Source of the DNA: Desulfurellaceae bacterium bin18
GTDB lineage: Bacteria > Desulfobacterota > Binatia > Bin18
Direction of reading: 5' to 3'
Assembly: GCA_002238415.1 (NCBI GenBank)
Contig: MPMI01000001.1
Location: 186,001 to 250,000, forward strand
DNA: 64,000 bases
Part shown: piece after piece, positions 8,150 to 16,391 of the stretch
How the letters are laid out: every line of letters begins with the position of its first letter
How positions within the stretch are numbered: the stretch's first letter is position 1
Translations under genes and position numbers: made by a program
Notes under the pieces: model-generated
Databases searched by the model: none
What the model was told of the DNA's origin: nothing
The model's input: only the letters and a program-made list of their open reading frames with translations

Positions 8150-9214
8150 ATGAAATTCGCTATTCTCTATAACACCGACTATTACCCTGACATCCACGGC
8201 TCGGCTGAGCAGTATTACAACCAGATTCTTGAACAGGTCGAATTGGAAGAAGAACTCGGCTTTGACGCGGTCTGGTTTGGCGAGCACCATTACTCGGGCT
8301 ATTCGTTCGGGTCGCCGCCTGTCATCGCCATGGCGGCCGCCGGCCGGACCAAACGCATTCGACTCGGGACTGGCATCTCCCTGGTACCGCTTAATAACCC
8401 TATCCGGCTGGCCGAAGAGTATGCCATGCTGGATGTGCTCTCCGGTGGCCGCCTGGAGTACGGCATCGGCAGAGGCTTTCTGAAATATTCGCATAAAATT
8501 TTTGGGGTAGACGAAGCGGAAAATACCGAACGCTATCACGAGGGGACGGATATTATCTGTACAGCCTGGACGAGTGCGCAGCCCTTCTCGTATCGCGGTA
8601 AGTTCTGGGAGCTTGAAGACTACACATTTTTTCCCAGTCCACTGCAAAAGCCCCATCCGCCTATCTATGCTTCCGGAGCGATTACGCCCGAGAGTTATCA
8701 GTGGGCCGGTCAGCGGGGCTTTCATCTGGCGACCGCTTTTTTCTTACCCAATCAAGAGCACGTCCAGGAGTGCATCGGCCTCTACCGTCAAGCGCTTCGG
8801 GAAAACGGCCATGAGCCGACAGACCACGATATCGCCGGCGTGTATCAAATGTATTGCGGCGAGTCGAACGAAGAAGCCCGGCGCAACGGCGGTCAGCACG
8901 CGCTGACGTATTACGCCTTCTTTGGGGCCCTGGCCCAGCGTGGCGCCTTAACCTCTCAGTCATTTACCTACCACAAAGGGACGATCTCGCATCTCTTTGC
9001 CGGGCTGACCTTCGAGGATCTGGACAAGCGCAACCTCGTCCTGGTTGGTGACCCGGAAAATCTGATTGAGCGTATCCGCTGGGCCAAAGAATTCTACGGC
9101 ACGAATTATCTGATTCTTGAAATCGCCCAGGGCGGCATGAAGCACGAACACGTCGTGCCCTCGCTCGAACGCTTTGCCAAATATGTCATGCCCGCATTTC
9201 GGGATGAAGCGTGA
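8150..9214 (+). CDS. LLM-class flavin-dependent oxidoreductase
   Basis: A 354-residue bacterial-luciferase-like TIM barrel. Family landmarks are EELGFDAVWFGEHHY near residue 30-45, RIRLGTGISLVPLNNPIRLAEE near 70-90, and SGGRLEYGIGRGF near 100-112. Such enzymes use FMNH2 or F420 to oxidise small carbon or sulfur compounds; cofactor choice cannot be read from the sequence. A strong AAGGAGGATGC ribosome site precedes ATG 8150. A palindrome lies in the preceding gap. It is followed by a second LLM gene with a longer C-terminus, and both belong to the catabolic block at 4.9-13.4 kb. Confidence 0.9.
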   Translation: MKFAILYNTDYYPDIHGSAEQYYNQILEQVELEEELGFDAVWFGEHHYSGYSFGSPPVIAMAAAGRTKRIRLGTGISLVPLNNPIRLAEEYAMLDVLSGGRLEYGIGRGFLKYSHKIFGVDEAENTERYHEGTDIICTAWTSAQPFSYRGKFWELEDYTFFPSPLQKPHPPIYASGAITPESYQWAGQRGFHLATAFFLPNQEHVQECIGLYRQALRENGHEPTDHDIAGVYQMYCGESNEEARRNGGQHALTYYAFFGALAQRGALTSQSFTYHKGTISHLFAGLTFEDLDKRNLVLVGDPENLIERIRWAKEFYGTNYLILEIAQGGMKHEHVVPSLERFAKYVMPAFRDEA

Positions 9215-9274
9215 GGTTCCCCCTCCAACCTGTCTCTTGCCATATGTCCCTAAAATATGAAAGAGTCAGTGCAG

Positions 9275-9298
9275 CCGCCTGCTACCGGTGACAGGCGG
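9275..9298. terminator. Short hairpin between two LLM genes
   Basis: CCGCCTG and CAGGCGG pair across a 10-base loop in the gap between the two LLM genes. No T-run follows, so it may attenuate or protect the transcript rather than end it. Confidence 0.3.
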
Positions 9299-9341
9299 GT
9301 CAATCTCAAACCGTAGAACGAGAAAAAAGGGAGGACTGCAT

Positions 9342-10637
9342 ATGCATATTATGTCTTTCTCGGAACGTGAATACGTCGATGTCTCCGAGGATGCGATTAT
9401 CGAAAACGGGAGTAGCTATTTTGGTCTCCCGAACACCATGTTTAACCCCGACCGAGGCGGCCAGCTCATGAATGAGTATCTGGACGAGCGGGTCTATGCC
9501 GAAGAGTTGGGCTTTGATGGCGTCATGCTCAACGAGCACCACCAGACCCCGTTTTGTGGTGGTGGGGTCATGGATGTGGAAGCCGCCATTCTGGCCCGTA
9601 TCACCAAGCGGGTGAAAATTGTCCTGCTCGGCAACCCACTCCCGGTGGGCGATCCGCTGCGACTGGCCGAAGAGTTGGCCACGATTGATATGATTTCCGG
9701 TGGCCGTCTGGTACCGGGTTGGGTGCGTGGCGCGGGCACGGAACAACTCGCCAATAACATCAACCCGGCCTACAATCGGGAGCGCTTTAACGAAGCCCAT
9801 GAATTCATCCAACAGGCCTGGACCAAACCGGGGCCGTGGCGTTATGAGGGTAAACACTATCATTACCGGAACGTGAATCCCTGGCAGCTGCCGGTGCAGA
9901 AGCCGGTGCCGCAACAATGGATTCCGGGGCTGATCAGCCCGGAAACCGTCATTTGGAGTGCCAAACACCGCTATCCCTATGTGGCGCTGGGCACCAATGT
10001 CGAAGCCACGGTCGAGATGGTGAATCTGTACGCCGATGTCGCCGAGCAGGAAGGCTATCAGGCCGGGCCGGAAAACTTCGGCTATCTGCAGAACGTGTGT
10101 GTGGCAGAGACAGAGGAGAAGGCGCATGAGTTGGCCAGGGGCTTTGTCTTTGGTGGCGGATTCGGTTCGTTTGCCCGCGCCGAATGGATGTTCCCCCCGG
10201 GCTACAACTCCAAGGCCGCGACCAAGCGTCTGGCGCAAGCCCTGACCGACCCGCGTACCGGCGCCGAAATCATCAAGCATACGCAGGGTGAGATTGACGT
10301 CGAAGAAATCAAGCGAAGTATTGACGCGGGTTTCCAGGCCTCGCTTGACAGCGATCTGATTATGGCCGGCACACCGGAGACGGTGATGAAAAAGATTCGG
10401 AAAATGTGCGAAACACTCCGACCCGGCATCATGGGCCTGTGGTATCACCACGGCCCGATGGATTTTGAGCAGCGTAAAACCTGCTTGCGTCTGCTGGGCC
10501 AGGAAGTCCTGCCGGCCATGCGTGAAATGGCCAAGGAACTCGACCTGCCTGGGCCGTTTGAGATGGCGCCAGGTTCGCGTCCGCTGCCGGCCTCCGGCAA
10601 ACGCGAACAGATCGTGCCCGATATCGCCGCGGCCTAA
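9342..10637 (+). CDS. LLM-class flavin-dependent oxidoreductase (long form)
   Basis: A 431-residue luciferase-like monooxygenase. It carries EELGFDGVMLNEHHQ, the RVKIVLLGNPLPVGDPLRLAEE strand and SGGRLVPGWVRGAG, the same landmarks as its neighbour, but with a longer N-terminus and C-terminal tail. I took ATG 9342, which follows GGGAGGACTGCAT; an in-frame ATG at 9288 lies in the preceding hairpin region and has no ribosome site. Long-form members near Rieske and amidohydrolase genes are usually monooxygenases of unknown substrates. A strong hairpin follows the stop, so this is likely the last gene of the + strand transcript. Confidence 0.9.
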   Translation: MHIMSFSEREYVDVSEDAIIENGSSYFGLPNTMFNPDRGGQLMNEYLDERVYAEELGFDGVMLNEHHQTPFCGGGVMDVEAAILARITKRVKIVLLGNPLPVGDPLRLAEELATIDMISGGRLVPGWVRGAGTEQLANNINPAYNRERFNEAHEFIQQAWTKPGPWRYEGKHYHYRNVNPWQLPVQKPVPQQWIPGLISPETVIWSAKHRYPYVALGTNVEATVEMVNLYADVAEQEGYQAGPENFGYLQNVCVAETEEKAHELARGFVFGGGFGSFARAEWMFPPGYNSKAATKRLAQALTDPRTGAEIIKHTQGEIDVEEIKRSIDAGFQASLDSDLIMAGTPETVMKKIRKMCETLRPGIMGLWYHHGPMDFEQRKTCLRLLGQEVLPAMREMAKELDLPGPFEMAPGSRPLPASGKREQIVPDIAAA

Positions 10638-10662
10638 TGCGTGGCTCAGGTTAAGCAAGGAA

Positions 10663-10691
10663 ACAGGGGTGGTCCTACGGACCGCCCCTGT
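10663..10691. terminator. Strong 13-bp hairpin after the LLM gene
   Basis: ACAGGGGTGGTCC pairs with GGACCGCCCCTGT around a TAC loop, with a single G-T wobble. It starts 25 bp after the LLM stop and sits between convergent genes. A U-tract is missing on both strands, so termination may be inefficient or need Rho. Confidence 0.55.
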
Positions 10692-10828
10692 CACCCGCCT
10701 CCGCGCTCACGATTGAGGCTATCCTCATGAGCCCCGGTCACGACCACCACGTCGATCACCTGTACGCCCGCACGACCGACGAAGCGCAGGCAGTCATCAG
10801 CTAAGAGACAGCGTTGACAGCCGGGCTT

Positions 10829-12088
10829 TTAGTGAAAGTCCATGACGTTGTGATAATAATCCCAATAGCCACGGATGGCGCTCTCGGTTAAGAGGTTTTC
10901 CTGATTTTCTCTCCCCGTCCCACCGAAGGCGAGTAGGGAGCATTCGTCCTTTTCCTGGGCGATAGCTTGCTGGACCAACTCGGTGGCATAGCCGTCTTCC
11001 ATGGAAATATAGCCGGCCGGACCGACCAGATTGGCCTGCTTGATGCGGATGTTACGGATTTCTTCGTCATCATCTTCATAGCCAAAGAAGGTAAACAGCA
11101 GTTCAAACTGATCCGGCTCCTTGGGCAGGATATGTCGGGTCGCCAGCGTATTTTGAATCTGCTGGACAACCAGGCAGGGAAAAATCATCTGAATGTGGTT
11201 GGTTAATTCCAGCTCGAATTCCTTGCGTGAGGTGAGGAGTGAAGGGTCGGCTAAAGTGTAGTCCGTTTGGTAACTGCGGATGTTCTTGCCGGTGTAGGCG
11301 GCCCGCTCTTCCTGCTCCGTCTTTTTATACGCGCGCAGCATGCTGTGGCGGCCCGCCTCGTCCATAATCACACCGCCTCCTTGGGATGAACGATAGATAC
11401 CAAAAGTGGTGTGAAACAGATGCAGCAGACTGGCGTGATAGGGGTCCTTCACATTCTCCGAGTAGAGTTTCCAGTTGGCATGAACGAATTGACGGGCGTA
11501 GCCCAATACCTGGACCGGTCGGTTAAAGACGCGGTCGAGCCAGGGCCGCATGGCCGGACCTATATAGTCGGCCAGCGGTTCAGCCTCGGAAGAAAAGGAA
11601 GCGAAGATCAGCCCGTTATAGGTATCCACGCGCAGTTTCTGGAGGGAGTGCTGCGCGAGATCAAAGTCGGCCGGGTACCCGCCCTGACGGCGAATACCGG
11701 TGCGAAACGGGACGCCAATCAGATCGCCCCGCTGGTTATAACTCCACTGGTGGTAGATACAGGTATGGGTTGCCCGGTTACCCCGAGACTCGCGACACAC
11801 CAGCGCCCCGCGATGAGCGCACCGATTCACAAAGGCGTGCAGTTTGCCTGCTTTGTCACGCGAGACAACGATGGGTGTGTCGCCGACAAAGGTTGAGCGA
11901 AAATCTCCGGGATTAGCGACCTCAGCTTCGAGACCCACATAGCTCCAGATCGGCCCTCTGAAGATGCGTTCTTGTTCACGATGGTACACGGCAGGGTCGC
12001 AAAAGACCTGATATGGGACTGAGGTCAGACCTGCTGTCGTTGGCCAACTCAACTCGACGGGCGCATTGTCCATGGGTGAAAGGCTCAT
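10829..12088 (-). CDS. Aromatic ring-hydroxylating oxygenase, Rieske alpha subunit
   Basis: A 419-residue terminal-oxygenase alpha subunit. The Rieske [2Fe-2S] ligands are Cys90-x-His92 and Cys110-x2-His113. The mononuclear iron site is Asp215, His218 and His223 in the NVKDPYHASLLH segment, after NWKLYSEN. The enzyme would add two hydroxyls, or demethylate, an aromatic substrate with electrons from a separate reductase, which is not in this window. The start at 12088 follows GGAGGTGCTCAG; a longer frame to 12145 lacks a site. It is transcribed away from the LigA/LigB pair, so a shared regulatory region lies between them. Confidence 0.93.
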   Translation of the reverse strand: MSLSPMDNAPVELSWPTTAGLTSVPYQVFCDPAVYHREQERIFRGPIWSYVGLEAEVANPGDFRSTFVGDTPIVVSRDKAGKLHAFVNRCAHRGALVCRESRGNRATHTCIYHQWSYNQRGDLIGVPFRTGIRRQGGYPADFDLAQHSLQKLRVDTYNGLIFASFSSEAEPLADYIGPAMRPWLDRVFNRPVQVLGYARQFVHANWKLYSENVKDPYHASLLHLFHTTFGIYRSSQGGGVIMDEAGRHSMLRAYKKTEQEERAAYTGKNIRSYQTDYTLADPSLLTSRKEFELELTNHIQMIFPCLVVQQIQNTLATRHILPKEPDQFELLFTFFGYEDDDEEIRNIRIKQANLVGPAGYISMEDGYATELVQQAIAQEKDECSLLAFGGTGRENQENLLTESAIRGYWDYYHNVMDFH

Positions 12089-12158
12089 CTGAGCACCTCC
12101 TTGATAAGCACTTTTCTCCTCCCACCTCCTTTCCCTAGTAGACACCGGTTTGTATCGA

Positions 12159-12188
12159 TTGACAAGCCATATTTGAGGCGCGTATACG
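12159..12188 (+). promoter_or_regulatory. Candidate sigma-70 promoter for the ligA/ligB-like genes
   Basis: A perfect TTGACA at 12159-12164 is followed after 18 bp by TATACG at 12183-12188 (4 of 6 to TATAAT). It lies 50 bp upstream of the LigA-like start, in the divergent gap with the Rieske oxygenase gene. Confidence 0.5.
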
Positions 12189-12237
12189 AGGAGCAGGGGT
12201 GCTGTCCCAACAGGCTCTAAGAGAAAAGGGAGGACCT

Positions 12238-12495
12238 ATGAGTGCGCAAAGCTTGAACATCATGCTGGTTGACCTGTTTCGATCTGAGACGGAGTTGGCC
12301 CAGTACCAGAAAGACCCCGAAGTGATTCTGGCAAACTACGATGTGACGGACGAAGAGCGGACGCGGCTCAAAGACCCAGACTGGGGATGGCTTTATACCC
12401 ACGGGATTCATCCCTACATTCTGGTCCAGTTTGCCTTAGCCATGGGGGTAGAGATCCCGCAGTATGTGCAGCAGGTGAAAGCAGCGGCAGGGTAG
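12238..12495 (+). CDS. LigA-like small subunit of an extradiol ring-cleavage dioxygenase
   Basis: An 85-residue helical protein resembling the alpha (LigA) chain of protocatechuate 4,5-dioxygenase. It contains DLFRSETELAQYQKDPEVIL, then DEERTRLKDPDWGWLYTHGI and a helix HPYILVQFALAMG, as in that family. LigA chains cap the active site of the LigB catalytic chain. The ATG at 12238 follows GGGAGGACCT; an upstream in-frame start has no site. It is 46 bp ahead of the LigB-like gene, so the two form one dioxygenase. Confidence 0.85.
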   Translation: MSAQSLNIMLVDLFRSETELAQYQKDPEVILANYDVTDEERTRLKDPDWGWLYTHGIHPYILVQFALAMGVEIPQYVQQVKAAAG

Positions 12496-12541
12496 AGTAG
12501 CCAACCCGGATACCCATAAGACAATAAAAAAGGAGAACCAA

Positions 12542-13363
12542 ATGGCAGACATCGTTGCAGCCATGTCGTCAGTTCACAGTCCCCTGATGATGAGTGCGCC
12601 CCAGATGGCGGATGAGGCCACGTGGGGGAGGATCAATACGGGCTTCGATACCCTCCGGGAAACCTTTACCTCTGCCGGAGCCGATACGATCATCGTTATC
12701 TCCGACGAACATTTTAATGCGCTTGACCCGCGCCGCTATCCGTCGTTTGGCGTGGTGACGGCTGAAACGAGCGTTGGTCCGGTCGAAAACTGGCTCGGTG
12801 TTCCCTGCAATAGTATCTCGGTCAGATTTGAGCCGGAGCTGGCTGAAGCCGTCCTCGACGAAGGGGTGCGCGAGGGCTTCGATTTGACGCGGATTGGCGA
12901 AGTCGGTTTAGACCATGGATTTCTCACCTGCCTGAACTTTCTCACCCCGCAGTGGGACATGTCCTATCTGTGGCTGATCCAGAACTGTGTCCTGCCACCC
13001 CTGCCGAGCCTGAAGCGGTGTTATGATTTCGGGCGGATGGTCGGGCAGGCTATCCGGTCGTGGGACAGTTCCCGCCGGGTGGCTCTACTCGGTACGGGTG
13101 GATTGTCGCATGCGGTTGGTACGCCGGATATGGGTAAGGTTGACCCACAGTTCGATCAAAAATTCCTCGACCTGCTGTGCCAACAGGACCCGGCCATGCT
13201 CGATATCACGGATGCGGAGATTGATGCGGTCGGCAACGGTACGCATGAGATCCGGAACTGGATTGCGGTGGCCGGTGCAGTCGAAGGCGCAAAGGGCGAA
13301 GTCGTCATGTATGAAGAAGGAACCATGGTCGTAGGCTTCGGCATGATGCAGTTCCAACTGTAA
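12542..13363 (+). CDS. Class III extradiol ring-cleavage dioxygenase (LigB-like)
   Basis: A 273-residue catalytic subunit of the LigB superfamily. His12 (SVHSPLM) and His57 (SDEHFN) are the expected Fe(II) ligands, and His190 in GTGGLSHAVGTPD fits the catalytic His of LigB. It would open a catechol-, gallate- or protocatechuate-type ring next to a hydroxyl group. With the LigA-like gene upstream and the Rieske oxygenase divergent, the cluster could both hydroxylate and cleave an aromatic ring. The ribosome site is AAAGGAG. A hairpin repeat begins 13 bp after the stop and may act as terminator. Confidence 0.9.
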   Translation: MADIVAAMSSVHSPLMMSAPQMADEATWGRINTGFDTLRETFTSAGADTIIVISDEHFNALDPRRYPSFGVVTAETSVGPVENWLGVPCNSISVRFEPELAEAVLDEGVREGFDLTRIGEVGLDHGFLTCLNFLTPQWDMSYLWLIQNCVLPPLPSLKRCYDFGRMVGQAIRSWDSSRRVALLGTGGLSHAVGTPDMGKVDPQFDQKFLDLLCQQDPAMLDITDAEIDAVGNGTHEIRNWIAVAGAVEGAKGEVVMYEEGTMVVGFGMMQFQL

Positions 13364-13376
13364 AGCTCATTTCGCG

Positions 13377-13428
13377 AAGAGGAAACGTCTCCAGCATCTC
13401 GTCGCTATGGAAGGAGACGTTTCCTCTT
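13377..13428. repeat. Dispersed hairpin repeat, copy A
   Basis: A perfect 16-bp stem: AAGAGGAAACGTCTCC at 13377-13392 and its inverse at 13413-13428, with a 20-base loop starting AGCATCT. It follows the ligB-like stop and ends 8 bp before the likely start of the EamA gene. Compared with copy C at 33797, two stem positions differ on both arms so that pairing is kept. Confidence 0.8.
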
Positions 13429-13436
13429 TAGTTCGG

Positions 13437-14318
13437 ATGAGTGGAGCCAGGCCGCGTGGAACGCTGGCTGTCCTGGGGGTGGGCATCCTCGCCATTTCGA
13501 CTGCCGCGCCGCTGATAAAGCTCGTCCCCGACGTCCCGCCACTCGTGGTAGCCGCCTTTCGGCTCGGTCTCGCCGCGCTGATATTCACCCCGCTGAGTCT
13601 CGTCCGGCTCCGAACCGCCGGGGGCTCGCTCTCAGTTCCTGACCTGCGGGTGGTGAGTGTGGCCGGTCTGTGTCTGGCACTCCACTTTGCCGCCTGGATT
13701 GCCTCGCTGCGCTACACGTCTGTGGCGAGTTCCGTGGCACTGGTGACCATGAACCCGCTCCTGCTCGCCATCGCCGGCTATCTCATCTGGCGAGAACGAC
13801 TCGCCCGGCGGCAGTGGTGTGGGATTGGCTTGGCATTACTCGGCAGCCTGTGTATAGGCTGGAACGATTTTCAGCAGGCAGGGCCGGCCATGGCGTCCGC
13901 GCTGTATGGCGATGTCTTAGCCGTATGCGGTGCCGTCATGATCTCTGCCTATCTGCTGTGTGGGCGCGCGGCTCGACCGCGTCTCGGCTTGAGCGTGTAT
14001 GTCGGACTGGTCTATGGATGTGCGGCAGTTATCCTGCTTGCCGGCTGTTTTATCTTCCAACTGCCGCTGCTGGGATATGCCCCACGAGTCTACCTCGTCC
14101 TGGTCCTGCTTGCCCTTATCCCTCAAGTGTTGGGTCATACCATTCTGAACTGGGCGCTGGCCTATATGTCTCCGACACTGGTCGCACTGGCGATTCTTGG
14201 CGAACCGCTTGGAGCCGCCCTGTTGGCCTGGATATTTCTCGACGAGTCGGTGGGCCTGCTCCAAGGGATAGGGGCGATGGGCCTGCTGACGGGGATTGTG
14301 CTGGGACAGCAACGCTGA
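13437..14318 (+). CDS. EamA/DMT-family transporter
   Basis: A membrane protein of about 293 residues with ten predicted hydrophobic helices in two EamA repeats. Examples are GVGILAISTAAPLIKLVP at the N-terminus, LRYTSVASSVALVTMNPLL in the first repeat and MSPTLVALAILGEPLGAALLAW in the second. DMT exporters of this kind move metabolites or amino acids out of the cell. Start choice is uncertain: ATG 13407 falls inside the hairpin repeat, so I prefer 13437, although neither has an ideal ribosome site; the GGAG in the repeat may serve. The substrate cannot be inferred. Confidence 0.85.
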   Translation: MSGARPRGTLAVLGVGILAISTAAPLIKLVPDVPPLVVAAFRLGLAALIFTPLSLVRLRTAGGSLSVPDLRVVSVAGLCLALHFAAWIASLRYTSVASSVALVTMNPLLLAIAGYLIWRERLARRQWCGIGLALLGSLCIGWNDFQQAGPAMASALYGDVLAVCGAVMISAYLLCGRAARPRLGLSVYVGLVYGCAAVILLAGCFIFQLPLLGYAPRVYLVLVLLALIPQVLGHTILNWALAYMSPTLVALAILGEPLGAALLAWIFLDESVGLLQGIGAMGLLTGIVLGQQR

Positions 14319-14379
14319 CGCAATGGAGATGCTGAGGAAGCGGCCCGACACAGGACAACCACACGGGTTGCCCTGGTCG

Positions 14380-15087
14380 CTAGTCATCCTTCGCCAGAGA
14401 GAGCAGAATTTGCAGCAGATACCAGAACATCAGGGCCACACCGGCAAACAGCGCGAGCGAGGCGGCGACGTGCTGGTCGGGCCGATAGTGATGAATAATG
14501 TTCGAGGTCGTATACAGAATAGACCCGGCGGCAAAGGCAACCATAATGGTAGAGAAGAACAGCCCCAGGCTAAAGCCAAACATCATGCTGGCCAAAATCA
14601 CCCCCAGGGCGACAAATCCACCCACGGCGAGAATGCCCCGCAGAAAAGAGAAGTCTTTGCGGGTGGTGAAGGCCGTGAACGTCAGCCCGCCAAACAACAG
14701 CAAGGTCATCAGTCCTGCCGTAGGAATAACATCCGGCGAGCTATAGTGCGTTGCAATATATAGCATAGGGAGAAAGATGACTGCCTGGGCCAGGATATAC
14801 AGACCCAGACCCAGGTATTGCATCTGCGGCGAGGCATCGGACTGCGCCCAACGGTCGGCCAGCCAGGACACGCCCATGAAGGCAGCGAGCACGACGAACC
14901 AGCCGTAACCACCAACCATGGTCTGTACCAGAGCTGGTGCAAACGACGACTGCAACAGGAGATTTTCAACCAGGATAAAGGCCAATATCGCCAACGCGAG
15001 GTGGGTATAGGTGCGGCGAATAAATTCCGCTCGCGCCACCTCGGATGCATAGGCCGCGGGCCGGGAATACGTCATAGTTGAAGCCAT
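14380..15087 (-). CDS. Bax inhibitor-1/YccA family membrane protein
   Basis: A 235-residue inner-membrane protein with seven hydrophobic segments. The N-terminal EFIRRTYTHLALAILAFILV region and the C-terminal LSLAKDD tail are typical of the bacterial BI-1/YccA family. Members modulate membrane protein turnover through FtsH (YccA) or leak calcium (BsYetJ). ATG 15087 follows GGAGGT. A 45-bp hairpin lies immediately upstream (15104-15148) and may control expression. Confidence 0.92.
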   Translation of the reverse strand: MASTMTYSRPAAYASEVARAEFIRRTYTHLALAILAFILVENLLLQSSFAPALVQTMVGGYGWFVVLAAFMGVSWLADRWAQSDASPQMQYLGLGLYILAQAVIFLPMLYIATHYSSPDVIPTAGLMTLLLFGGLTFTAFTTRKDFSFLRGILAVGGFVALGVILASMMFGFSLGLFFSTIMVAFAAGSILYTTSNIIHHYRPDQHVAASLALFAGVALMFWYLLQILLSLAKDD

Positions 15088-15103
15088 ACATACCTCCGTA
15101 GAG

Positions 15104-15148
15104 TTGACTGTCACTTTTCAGGCTAATGCCATGGAAGGTGACAGTCAA
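15104..15148. promoter_or_regulatory. Long hairpin in the BI-1 gene leader
   Basis: TTGACTGTCACTTTTC pairs with GGAAGGTGACAGTCAA (two T/C changes, both allowing wobble) and the loop has its own GGC-TAAT-GCC stem. It ends about 17 bp ahead of the BI-1 start codon on the minus strand, just upstream of its ribosome site, so it could be an operator or a structured leader. Confidence 0.5.
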
Positions 15149-15165
15149 TGCCGGGGGTGATGGGC

Positions 15166-15198
15166 AAAAAGAAGGGGCAGCCGTACCGGGCCACCCCT
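15166..15198 (-). terminator. Rho-independent terminator of the alpha/beta hydrolase gene
   Basis: On the minus strand AGGGGTGGCC pairs with GGCTGCCCCT (two G-U pairs) and is followed by TCTTTTT. It lies 42 bp after the stop of the hydrolase gene. Confidence 0.75.
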
Positions 15199-15239
15199 CT
15201 ACATTCGATGGAAAGAAATAGACGCGCAGGGCCACGCGT

Positions 15240-16166
15240 TTATTGAGCGAACGCTGCTTTCAGTCCCTCGGCTACTTCTGCCAGTGCTTTCTTCTGAGCG
15301 TCAAGATGGAAGAAGCTGAAGAATCCGTGAATCGTTCCGTCGTAGCGGGATATGGTGATATCAGCGCCGGCGTCCTGGAGCTTTTTGCCGTAGGCTTCGC
15401 CCTCGTCGCGCAGGGGATCAAACTCGGCCGTGATGACCAGCCCCGGTGGCGGGCTGTTCACGTATTTGGCCAGGAGCGGAGAGGCGTACGGCGCCTTGCC
15501 GGCCTCATCGTTTTCAAGATAGTGGTCCCAGAACCACACCATGGAGTCCTTGGTCAGCAGATAGCCTTCCCCGTTCTGCCGACACGACTCGGTATCAAAG
15601 GAATGGTTGGTAACCGGATAGAGCAAGAGCTGGTAGGCGAGCGAAGGGGCGCCACGGTCTCCCGACATGAGCGCTACTGCTGCGGCTAAATTACCTCCGG
15701 CACTATCGCCGCCCACCGCCACTCGTTGCGGGTCGCCGCCAATAGAAGCGACATTGAGCACCGCCCATTTGGTCGCTTCGTAACAATCCTCAGCTGCAGC
15801 GGGAAATTTGTGCTCCGGAGCGAGACGGTAATCGACTGCGATCGTGATACAGCCGGCGGCGTTGGTCAGGGCGCGACAGGTTGCATCGTGGCTTTCGAGG
15901 TCGCCGACCACCCAGCCGCCACCATGAAAAAAGACCAGAACGGGAAGCGGACCGTCTCCCTCTGGCGTATAGATCCGAATCGGCAGATCGCCGTTCGGAG
16001 CCGGAATGGTCCGATCTTCAACTCTGGCAACCGGCTCCGGATTTTCAACTTGGAAGAGTGGCACGATGGCCTGGCGGGCCTCCGCAACCTCCATTTCGTT
16101 AAAGCCGCGGCCGCCGGCGGCCACGAGTTGGTCAATAAAGGCTTGTTCTTGCTGACCTAGGGGCAT
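15240..16166 (-). CDS. Alpha/beta hydrolase, hormone-sensitive-lipase-like esterase
   Basis: A 308-residue esterase of the HSL (family IV) type. HGGGW at residues 81-85 forms the oxyanion hole and the nucleophile is Ser155 in GGDSAGGN. The acid is the Asp in EFDPLRDEG, and the base is the His in IHGFFSF near the C-terminus. Such enzymes hydrolyse short acyl esters in the cytoplasm. The start has AGGGAGGGAAGT upstream. It appears monocistronic, with a terminator 42 bp after the stop. Confidence 0.93.
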   Translation of the reverse strand: MPLGQQEQAFIDQLVAAGGRGFNEMEVAEARQAIVPLFQVENPEPVARVEDRTIPAPNGDLPIRIYTPEGDGPLPVLVFFHGGGWVVGDLESHDATCRALTNAAGCITIAVDYRLAPEHKFPAAAEDCYEATKWAVLNVASIGGDPQRVAVGGDSAGGNLAAAVALMSGDRGAPSLAYQLLLYPVTNHSFDTESCRQNGEGYLLTKDSMVWFWDHYLENDEAGKAPYASPLLAKYVNSPPPGLVITAEFDPLRDEGEAYGKKLQDAGADITISRYDGTIHGFFSFFHLDAQKKALAEVAEGLKAAFAQ

Positions 16167-16391
16167 ACTTCCCTCCTTGCTGTGATTCGTGTTGTGCTGG
16201 GTTGATGGGTCATGACCGGAATGAGATGTTTATCTGGGGTGGGTGGTGTTTTTCAAGAGGGCAGGCTGTGGAGATATACGGACGCGTATCAAGCGCCTGA
16301 GGCGTCTGCACCACACCGACCTCTGGCGGAACGGAGGAGGCGCGAGACGGTTGAGCCTGCGTCCCCGGTTCTCTTCTTTCAGCCCGAGACT

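Noticed and set aside
10727..10804. A 25-codon frame starting MSPGHDHHVDHLYART after the LLM terminator hairpin
   Set aside because: Weak ribosome site and no support for coding; could be a remnant.
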